Shown here in pieces: positions 47,901-59,389 of a stretch of 64,000 nt of DNA (its first letter is position 1; each line of letters begins with the position of its first letter). This DNA comes from Gambelia wislizenii (lineage: Eukaryota; Chordata; Lepidosauria; Squamata; Crotaphytidae). The position numbers and the translations under genes were made by a program. The stretch lies in NCBI GenBank assembly GCA_030847615.1, contig JAUMIR010000012.1, forward strand, positions 2,969,501 to 3,033,500, in the 5' to 3' direction. Under the pieces are notes generated by a model, which was not told the origin of the DNA, made no database searches, and worked only from the letters and a program-made list of their open reading frames with translations.

Positions 47901-50639
47901 TCGGTGAAGGCGGGTCTGGATCTGCTCATCTTCTGTAGATAATTCCCGCGAGGCAGAGGCTAGAAAGAGAGACTGGTCAGCAGCAAGCCTGGACAAGAAC
48001 CAAGCCACCTTCAAGGCTGTTTCTCTTCTGTGATAAAGAGGAAACTGCATCCCACATCAGTAGGGTGCAGTGGTAATTGAACACCTTGTATATAACTTTT
48101 CCAAGCTCTGACAGGCCCTCAGACAAAAGGCTCATTCACCCAAGTGAAGGATTTCAACATGGAGAGTGAACACAATCTCTTTCATTACCCGGAGAGGCAT
48201 CTGGGAAAGATCTGGCGATGGCAGGCGGTGGACGGATGGCAGGGGGCAAAGGCACCTTGGCACTAGTCATAGGTTTCACCATGGCTACCGTCTCCTTCGG
48301 CGCAGATTCCCGGAGGCCCTATGAAGAAGCCAACCCATGCATTACAGAGTAGCACCAGACACACGTTTGCCCCCGTGAGGGTCTATTCAACAGGAATCCC
48401 ACCAGTCCCAAAGTGTACATCAATGAGTGAGCATTAATTGGTGGCTCCCACATTAGTGGATTTGCTCTGGGTTTTAGTCTGAACGTTAAGGAACTCTTCA
48501 AGGTACTGAACCAAATTTTTTAAATAGCAGCGGATAACTCCCATATCAATGGAGTAAGGGGTCTGTTCCAGGTTATAGTGTGAAATTTATAGAGGTTGTC
48601 CAAGGTTCTGGAGCTAATTATTTTTGGTGGGAAGGTTTCAGCCCCTTATATACAGTGCCATTAAATTTCAGACTAAAACCTAGGAAGGATTAATTGCTTC
48701 CAATAGACATGGAAGCCACAGCTGCATACAGGAGGTGTGCAATTGTCCCATTTGCATGTTGTCATCTTAGGTCAGTGCTGGATGGGGATTTGGGGAGTTG
48801 TAATCCAATAAACTTTATTTCCAATCCCCTCTCCCCATAAAACTCCATGTTTAAGTCAGGAAATCTGTAGGATTTAAAAACCCATCTGTAATTTTATCAG
48901 GTGGGGAAAGAGACAGGGGCTACAGCAGAAGTTGGCCATTGCAATTGAGTTGGGGGCCTCATTCAAGCGTCATGAACTACTCAGGAGCCACACCTTTTAA
49001 ATTTGTTTTAAATAAAAAAAAATCTGGCTATTTAAAAAGTAATTAATTGTAATTGAGTACTCCCAATTAGTTCTGAAAAGTGTAATATTGCAACACAGAA
49101 AGCTATTTTTATGTGTGTGCAACAAAATATAATATAATTGTGTGCCTCTGTTCCTTCAAGTCAACTGTTGACTTATGGTGAACCCATGAATTTCCTGGGG
49201 CTTTCTTAGGCAAGGAATCCTCAGAGGTGGTTTTTCCAGTTCCTCCCTCTGAAATAGAGCCTACAGCATCCGTTGGAGGTCTCCCATTCAAGTACTATAC
49301 TAACTAGGGCTGACCGTGCTTAGCTCCCAAGATCAGATGGGATCTGGTGCTTTTGGGGTATTTAGGCATTATAGGATTATTATATTATCTCATATACTAG
49401 ATTGGATGTAGACTTGGTGGCAGCTCCAGGGAGATCTGCTCCTCTGTTGGCGCCTACTTCCTTGGCAGATGGATAACCTGCCACCACAGAGTTCAGGACT
49501 CAGGAATTTCCCTAGATTTCCTTGGCAACATTTGTTCAGACCTCTTTCCCCCCCATAATTATTCTAATTCAGTCTTTCTCCATCACCGCCACCATCTCCT
49601 CTTCTTAGGGAGGAAGGATGAAGGGATGCTATATGCAGACTTGCTGCCACATTAGTTATTTCCATAAACTGCAGACAATGAAAATGACAAACGAGTCCTT
49701 GGAGGCCCTTAAAGCAGCACCTACAATAGTGGCTCTTAACCTTTTCTTTTTGCAATTTAGGGAAGGGAATTCAGCATTGAGCATTCTCAGCCAGAGAGCT
49801 CTAAACTTCACTAAACTACAAACTCCAGAATTCTACAGGAGGCAGCCATAGCAGTTAAAGTGGAATAATAAATAGCACTATAACAGTGTAGTGTGATATT
49901 GCAGTGCTTTCTCTCTCTGACACACAAACACACACAGCCACTTTAGCCATGGAATATTTGAAAAAGGCTAGCCACTTGGTATGCACACAAACACACACAC
50001 TCCACAATAGGAAATAGGGTGACCCTGCCTGGCTGTGACACAGGAGTTCAGATCCACCCGACTCCACCGGCGGTGGCCGGGCGGGAGCATCCGTGGCCGC
50101 CAACTGTCCCTTCAGGATCTTCAAGGCTTCTTCATGAGGATCCATTTTCTTCACAAAGACTTTGCCTCCTTCCTTCCTGCAAAGACAAGGGCGAGTACCC
50201 AATTCACAAGCATCGCACAGCTTGGGGGGGGGAATCATTTAATCCCCCCCCCTACAACAATGACCAGAAACCCTGCCCACCCAACAATATGACTGTAGTA
50301 GCTGTGTTGGCTGGACTTATTCTAGGAGTTACAAATGTTTGCTTTTGCTTAAACCTACTGGGAAGGGCAAGATTCTGCCCCATCCTCTCCTCTCCCCCTG
50401 CTGAGTGAATTGAGTGCAAACGACTTTTGCATTTTGAATTCAGTTTGCAGCAATTGAAGGAAACCAAAGACAGAGGGATAAAGAGGGATTAGGAGAGAGA
50501 AACTGGGACATTTTAAAAGCAACTGGAAAGATGGGATGATAGAGGATTAATTGGGACTGTCCCTGCCAGAATGGGACACTGGGGGCACTATGGGAAACTG
50601 AGGGTGCTGGAGTAGAATCCTGTTGGCATCTTGTGTCAC

Positions 50640-50675
<36 letters not shown>

Positions 50676-53600
50676 TTTATTTATAACACCCTTTTCACCA
50701 AAGGGTGGAGCATCAAACAGATATAATCAAAACAAGGCAATAAAACACAGCATTATAAAATACTAAAACACTAAAAGAATATACTAGTATACTAAAAACA
50801 AGATCCTCATCAGTTGCTACACATCTTAAGGCACACTCAGCAGCTTAATCGAAGAGGAAGGTCTTTAGCCCTTTACGAAAGGGGGTAAGATCCTCCTCCA
50901 GCCAGAGGTGCAAAGAAAGACCGTTCCACAAACACGGAGCCAGATCCTGAAAAGCTTGCAGCCTTGACAGAGCCATAGGTGTTGGTAGAACTACCAATAA
51001 TCCTTTGAACCCTGCTTGGTCTGTATGGATCCCTGGGGCCTAAAGGTGGAGGAAGATGCAGGATTTGGGGGAATGTGTGTCTTTGTGTCTTTGTGTGTCC
51101 AGATCAAACCTGATGGGCTCGGGGACTCGGGCAGGTTGCTGGTATTGCTTGATGATGTTGCGTATGTTCTGCGTCGGCTCTGGGATGTGCTCCGAGTTCA
51201 GCTTGGAATGGCGGACCAGGTCGCCAGCCCGTAGCCTGGAAGCAGGATCTGAGCAGAGGCAGAGGAGAGAAAAGAGAGAGTGAGACATGCAGGCTGGTTG
51301 CACATGCAGAGATTCAGTAGTTGTGTGCTTCCAGTTATTTATTTAAGAAAGTATTGGTATGCTGCCTTGCATCACAAGAACTCAAGGCAACATACAGAAG
51401 AAGTGAATTCAGAATTATTTTAAATAGCAAGGAATAATTTAACAAGTTGAGAAGTACACTCATCATCAATTATCATTGGCTGAAATCCACTTGGGCACTT
51501 ATGGATGCATAACCTACAGTGACACATCTGTGACTGTTATGCATTCATGATCCCTAAAGACACAGATCCCGTCTGATCTTGGAAGCTAAGCAGGGTCAGC
51601 TCTGGTTAGTACTTGGATGGGTGCTGTAGGCTCTATTTCAGAGGAAGGCACTGGCAAAACCACCTCTGAGGATTCCTTGCCTAAGAAGACCCTTATTAAT
51701 GAGTCAACCATAAGTCAGCAGGCAACTTGAAGGTGCACACACACACACACACACATACACGATCTGACCTTGGTCCCTTTCCCCCAAAAGCTGCTGACTA
51801 GAACTTCCAGAGCATGGGGAAAGGTACCTTTTTGGACTGTCACTCCCAGTATCCCCCAGTCAGCTATGTCAGGAGTGGCAGTCCAAAAAGAAGAACCTTC
51901 CCCATGTCCAGAAGGACAGTTAAGGAATCTCAGGTGCTATAGGTTCTGTTTCAGAGGAAGGAACTGGTTCAAAACCACCTCTAAGGATTCCTTGCCAAAG
52001 AAAACCCTGTGGAATTGATGGGGTCACTATAAATCTACAGGTGACTTGAAGGCAAAAGCGCGTGCACACACACACACTTGTTCAGGGGATGCCTTAGGGC
52101 TGTGAAAGTTCCTCAATCTCCATTTACCAAGCAGCAGCCATTGCAATCAATAGGGGCTCCATTCCCCTGTCAATCAGGAAGCAGTTGACTGACATTCCCA
52201 CCCACTCCACATGTAAGAAATCTCTAGTGCAAAGAGAATTGTGACAGGGATGCTGCTTCTGCTTCTTGCAATGGAGAGCTTTCACAGGAAGGGGTGGGGA
52301 CGTCACTCAGCTGCTTCCCAAATTACAGGAAAGTAGCCCTCCATTGATCACAGGAGGGGCATTGCACCAGGAGTCACTGCGTAGCTGCTTAACTATAGCG
52401 GCTATGCATTCCTGAGCTACCCTATAGATTTCAGCTACAGCATCATTGTTGTTGTTATCTATCACCACCACCACAACCACCATCTTTTTCCCAGGTGTGA
52501 TCGACTGGAGTTTTGGACCATCAATGATTCTGATTCTCTCCAAAAATCTAGGAATCCGTGAGAAATGTGGCATGTTCCAAGCAGTGCCACCTTTTGTCAT
52601 TGTGCTCTTGCGATCCTATTTATGGCAATTTCATTCAGATGTTTTTTGCCTGCCCATTTGGAAATTGCTCCCAAAGCAACCTCACCCCTGGAATCACAGT
52701 GGGTCCCCTCCATCTCTAGGTCTTGATATTTCATCATCTTTCCCTTCTCATTGCCTTCAGTTTTGCTAGCTACAGGGATTGCCATGGCAATAGTCCATGC
52801 TTTATTCTTCTATTCTTATTGGGTTTATAATTTACCAGGTGTGTTACTGGACTGAAGCTATGGACCACCAATGATTCAAATTCTTCCAAGAATCTAGGGA
52901 TCGGTGAGATATGATCAGATAATGTGGCACTTTCCAAGCAGTGTCATTTTTTCTCATGGTGCTCCTTTGATCCTGTCTGTGGTGATTTCATTCAGATGAG
53001 GAAAAGATTAGGAAATATCAAGACCTACAAAATAAGATTCAATGCCTCTGGGAAAAGAAACCAACGGTGCTTCCAGTGATACATAAAACATAATTATCAT
53101 CCTCCTCATATAATAAAAACAACTTTGTTTACGCATCCTACCTTTCTCCACAAAGATAGACCAAATCTAACAATTTTAAACACTTTAAAAATCATATACC
53201 TGTACAGGTTTGGACAGAATCACTAGACCCAAAAGATTCAGATAAAAAGCTGGCACCAAGCAGAGGACCTTTCCCACAGGTCCTCTCAGCTTCTCCTCCC
53301 CACCAAACTGCATCACAGGATCCCTTCATGTTGTCTTTGATGAAGTCATGGAAGAAGACTTTCAAACTTGTTGGGGTCTTGGCCAGAGATCCAATGATGC
53401 CAACACAGAGGTGGCAACTGGCATAGCTAGCCAGCCCCATTCCCCCCCTTGGTCTTCTTACCGGATCTCTGAAAGCTGGCCTTGTCTTGCATGAGGTCAG
53501 GAGATGTCGCCGTTCTGTCAAGCATCTCTTTCTCAGCTTCTCTCTGCCAAGATGGAGGGTGAAATGAATACCACCATGAGCTGTAGTATCCCTGTGACTC

Positions 53601-56600
53601 TGGGTCTTGCAGACTTCTGGAACCAAGGCTCCCGGTTTTAGGCCAAATCCTTGAAAAGGATTCTCCAGCTGTCTAATCTAGTCTGGATCCATTCATGGTC
53701 TTCATTCCAGACTCCCCCAAAGATTCTCTGGAAGTCTGGCTTATCCAAGACCTCCATCCTAACCTGCTTCTTTCCCCCCACAGTTCCTCAAACGTGGGCC
53801 ATTAGTGCACCATAGAATTGTAGACTGGAAGGTCCAATAGGGCAAAACACAGCTAAAACAGACATATACAGAGATGCAAATGTACACACGTACACCAGCA
53901 ATAGTAGCAAGTGCCAGTGTCGAAGCTGAGTGAAATGAATACAGGCAGCCACGCAAAAGCAGATATCCAGTGTCGGGCATGTTCAGGTCACCCAAAGAAG
54001 GGCACAAAGGTTTCAGCAATGGCACAGCATGTCCCAGAAAAGGTAAGAGAAGCAGCCTCCAGGATAGGAGAACACAGGGAATGAGAGCATGATCCAGGAT
54101 GCTGCAAACCTGAGAGCCACTAAGCCATAACACAACCCCACCAACTAGAGATGGTGGTTCATAGCCATCCCTATTTCTGCAGTCTGGAGGGCAGCAGAAA
54201 CAGCACATGCATGGAGAAATAGGCTGCATTTTGCCTGGAGGATGAGGAGACATGAAAGGCTTAGAGTAATCTGAGAGGGGAACTATGGGGAATTCAAGCA
54301 AGGAGGGACCCATGGAGACTTTGAGAGCAGGGAGCCATGCGGAATTCAAGCAAGAAGGGACCCCTGGGGGCTTTGAGCAGGGAGCCATGGCGAATTCAAG
54401 CAGGGACCCCTGGGACTTTAAGCAGGGAGCCATGGGGAATTCAAGCAAGGAGGGACCTATGAGGGCTTTGAGCAGGGAGCCATGGGAAATTTGAGCAGGG
54501 AGCCATAAGAAATTCAAGCAGGGAGCTATGGGAAATCTGAGCAGGGAACCATGGGGGATTCAAGCAAGGTGGGACCCATGGGGACTCTGAGCAGGGAGCT
54601 AAGAAGAATTCAAGCAAGGTGGGACCCATTGGGGCTTTGAGAGCAGGGAGCCATGGGAGATTCAAGCAAGGAGGGAGCCATGGGAAATTTGAGCAAGGAG
54701 CCATAGGAAATTTAAGCAGGGAGCCATGGGGAATTCATACAGGGATCCATGGGGACTTTGAGCAAGGACTATACCTGGCATTAAAGCCCTTGATTATTTG
54801 GGGGACTTGTCCCTCCCACCACCTGCTCCTTGCTCCAGTCTATGACTCATGGAAGAACTAGGAGTTCAGAGGTCATCTAGTTACCTCCTGCTCAATACAG
54901 GGTGTAGCTATGGAAGGGTTGGGCAAAGAACAGCTCTCCAGAAGCTCTCAACCTCGCAGCTCCTTGTACACATCTGAGACTCACCGGGAAGGGCTGTCCC
55001 ACGTGAGCCCTGGATGGGCTTCTATGGTGGGGAGATCCAGGGCTGGAGGACTGGGGGGCGCTGGAGGAGGCTGTGCCACCCATTGCTGCCTGCTGCTGCC
55101 TCCGGCGGAGGGCAGTGACCTGCTGTGACATGTGGCGAGCCTAACCAGGAAAGAAAGGGCAGAGTTTAGGGTTGCCATGTTTGTTTTCAAGCTGGGCTCC
55201 TGCACTTTAAGCCACAGCTTGGAATATAAAGTAATTTCTACTCTTATTCATTATATCAGAAAAAGTAATTTCTTGCCATTACCAGTTACGATGTTGTAGA
55301 AGTAATCTGTTGTGTAATGTTTTGCCTTGCTTATTACTTTTATTTACACGACTTAAAAACAAATGAACACTCACATCTCTGGAGAGAATGGCATAGAATT
55401 TGGGAAATTCCTACCACAATTGTTTCTGAAAATGCAATCTCAAAGTAACCAGAAAATTTTACTGATTGAACCAATGAAGTGACTTTGTTCCCATTTGTTC
55501 ATGTTATTTTTGAAAAGTAACCCTCTTATGATAATACAGACAATTCACCTTCTTAGAGGTAACTGCATTATGTCCAATGCATTGTTTCCAAGCTCTGCTT
55601 TTAACATCATGGGCAAACAACATTATTTGAAATGCATTGATTCCAATCCCTGATTTTAACATCATGGCTACAATGGTAGCCCTACCAGAAGTAAAACTTT
55701 GGCAAACTTAGGGAACACACAATCCACAAAAGAAAAAGAAAAAATAAAAGATGGAAGAAAGGCTTTGCATTTGAATGATACTAAGAATGTGACTTATCAG
55801 TCTGAACATCCCACCTTAATGCTGTTCACCAGGTAGTCAGATATAGAAAAGAACAGGGTTTTTTTTTGTACTTGTAATAATAGATTAAAAGAGGAAATGT
55901 ATTCAGGGGTAGCTGTGTTGGTCATATAGCAAAATAAAATAAAGTCCAAAATCCACAAAAGAACGATACCTTTATTGGCCAACCAAAATGCACAAAACAC
56001 ATCATGCAAGCTTTTGAAGCTCCACTGGTTCCTTCAGCAGGCAAAAGGTATTTAAAAATCATACAGGAGAAGAAAAGTGGCCAACATGCTGCCCCTGAAT
56101 ATGTTTCCTGGATTTGAAGATACTGGATTTAGCCGTAAGAAGGGAATCCTAAACAAGAGGGAACTAAGGACTGTTTATTTAAGCAGAAGATCACACTTCT
56201 GATCTTGGATTTGCTTTTTTTTTTTTTTTAAAAAAATACTGTTCATTGATAGCAACTGGGGACAATAAAAACACAAGTAATTCATCTGTGCCCACCATCT
56301 TGATTTGCAGACATGCCCATTTGAACAACAAATGTGTATGGCTTTGCATGCCTGCAATCTTGCCAAACAATGGTGGAGACAAATGAAAGCTGCTGCAAAT
56401 TGATTTTAGTGCGCACCAATCCACATTTTATTGCTTCGTATAGACGAGCCCTTGGTTTGAAGGGTTACTATGTACCCTGCGTGTGGATCCGGCATGAGGC
56501 TAGCTGTTTAGCATATTTGTTGTGTAACAAATCTTTACTCTTCTTGTTTTCAACATCTCTTGGCTGGATGTTTCATTTTAATCATAGATAAGGAGAACTG

Positions 56601-59355
56601 GCCATGCTTTACCGTACTGAACCCACTGATCGGCACAGCCATTTGTCCAGTACAGAGGTCACCTTGAGGCCCGAATATCAGATCCAGGGTGGGATCTTAG
56701 AATCATAGAATCATAGAATCATAGAATTGTAGAGTTGGAAGAGACTACGAGGGCCATCCAGTCCAACCCCCTGCCACGCAGGAAATCACAATCAAAGCAT
56801 CCCCGACAGATGGCCATCCAGCCTCTGTTTAAAGACCTCCAAGGAAGGAGACCCCACCACGCTCCGAGGGAGTGTGTTCCACTGCCGAACAGCTCTTACT
56901 GTCAAAAAGTTCATCCTAATGTTGAGGTGGAATCTCTGTTCCTGGAGCTTGCATCCATTGCTCCGTGTTCCAGTCTCTGGAGCAGCAGAAAACAAGCCTG
57001 CTCCATCCTCAGCGTGACATCCCTTCAAATACTTAAACAGGGCTATCATATCGCCTCTTAACAGTCTTTTTTCCAGGCTAAACATACCCAGCTCCCTAAG
57101 TCTCTCCTCATAAGGCATCGTTTCCAGACCTTTCACCATTTTAGTCGCCCTCCTCTGGCCACACTCCAATTTGTCCATATCCTTTTTGAATTGTGGTGCC
57201 CAGAACTGGACACAGTATTCTAGGTGAGGTCTGACCAAGGCAGAATAGAGTGGCACTATTACTTCCCTTGATCTAGACACTATACTTCTATTGATACAGC
57301 CCAAAATCGCATTGGCCTTTTTAGCTGCCGCATCACACTGTTGGCTCATGTTCAACTTGTGGTCTACTAGGACTCCTAGATCCCTTTTGCACGTAGTCTC
57401 ATTCAGCCAGGTCTCTCCCATCCTATATTTATGCATTTCATTTTTCCGCCCTAAATGCAGCACCTTACATTTCTCTTGAAGGCAAAAAAAAAATGGGCAA
57501 GCTGAGTGACAGGAGTCCAAGGTTTGGAAATGTGGGGCCAGCCTGGAGAAGTGGTTACCATAACACTCACTAACCAAAATCGATTCCTGGTGGTCGTGGT
57601 AAGCTTGCTTTGTTAACAGCGCAGCCTCCTTCTTTCCTCCTGGAGGGGAATGAAAGCATTGTGTTAAGAGTTTGTAGAGGGAGGTCTTGGGAAGGAGAGA
57701 AAGCACAACCCAGAGACAGAACATGTGCCTGGCATGCAGATGGTCCTTGTTTCAACCCCAGCATCTCCAGTTAAAAGCAGTGAGGTCTGGTAGCTCCCAT
57801 GTGACTGGAACAGAGAACCTGTTCTGGATTTTAGTCTGAACTTTAAAGCAGCTGCCCAAGGTGCTGAACCTGTTTTGGACATAGGTTTCAGAACCTTGGA
57901 CAGTCCCTTTCAAGCTGTGAAAAAAAAGGTTCAGCACCTTGAGTATAGCTCCTTTAAAGCTGAGACTAAAATCCGGAGTAGATTTATTACCCCACTAACA
58001 GGGAAACCACCAGGTGACAACAGTTAAAATGGGCAGGTAGCTGCAACACTTTTACTGTGTGTGGCCACAGGCTATTGCAAAACAAAAGATAATACAAATA
58101 CAGACCCCCCCAAAAAAAAGTGATAATGAATGTATGAAATAGCTACAAGTGCATTTACAAATGACTGCAAGCCACTTCCCCAGAAACACCACTTGGATGA
58201 TTTCTGAACAGCCTTACCCCAGGATGAAATAATTTAAAATATCTCCAAGTATGGCCAGTGAGGCTGACCAGGGGATTATGGGAGTTGTAGCCCAAAAAAG
58301 GAACTTTGCCAAGCTCTTTCAGGGCAAGGCGGGCCCATGGGGTGGATTTCCAACCCTTGCTGAATAAAACCAAAGCTCAAGGTGGGCAGGCAGGCAAATT
58401 AGCTTTATCTCCACTCACCAGAGGTTTGGGGTACCCCATGTGGTTCACTATCACCACTGTTCTGGTCTCCATTGCCCTGTCCAATCTGGCCACCTCCTTT
58501 CATCCGATGGGAGACGGCAGATGACCTCTCCAGTTCCTATGCCAAGATGGAGCAAATAAACAGAACAAATCAGCCTTCATTGGAAGTATTTAAACAGAAG
58601 TTCAACCTCAAGGAGAGCTTAGCAGCAGCTTCCTGAATGGCAAAGGGTTGGACTAGATGGCTCTTGAGATCCCTTCCAACTCTTCTGCTGTGATCATACA
58701 GGTACGCGTATGTAGCTACACACACTACTATTTCCTCGCACAGCCTGGCAGCAGTCTAGATCTGAGCAGGGGTCCTCTGGTACTGGTGAGGAAATGGGCA
58801 GAGGGGATTCAGACCATAGAAAAACATCTGGTCTCTTGAATGGTAAGAATGGCAAAAACGTTAAATATGTGAGTGATGATATCTACAATTAGGTATGTAA
58901 AAATCATTGTTAGGATGAAGAAATGAAGAGTTTGTAAGAGTTTAAGGTATTAAGGAAGAGGTGTAGGAATGTAATATAAGAATGAAAAAAAGGAAAAGGA
59001 AAAAAACTGCAAGATGGGAAATCAGATAAGAATGGAACAAGATTACGAGAAAAGAAAAACGAGAAAGGAAAACAGATTTTTCTTGGGTTTTTTCCAGGCT
59101 ATGAGGCCATGTTCTGGAAGAGTTTCTGAAAGAAACTCTTCCAGAACACGGCCTCACAGCCTGGAAAAAACCCAAGGAAAATCTATGGATGCCGGCCGTG
59201 AAAGCCTTTGACTTCACAGAGAAAGGAAAAACTTAAGAATGAGATAAATAATGTATGTACGAACATATACATGGAAAATGAAATTGAAATTGGATTAAGT
59301 TACTATAATATATATGTAATAATAACCTTGACTTTTTATTTTTCTCTTCTGTAAA

Positions 59356-59389
<34 letters not shown>

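Noticed and set aside
49140..51757. Genuine 5S rRNA genes
   Set aside because: The 5S-like parts are truncated, carry insertions and are joined to a SINE body and tail, so they are 5S-derived SINEs.
53759..54517. A 252-codon minus-strand open frame
   Set aside because: The frame runs through the 24/48-bp minisatellite and reads it as a repetitive Pro/Trp/Leu peptide. No splice or start support.
56792..57724. A 310-codon minus-strand open frame
   Set aside because: CR1 reverse-transcriptase 3' part. Its first residues overlap real MYO15A exon 5 in the same frame only by chance.
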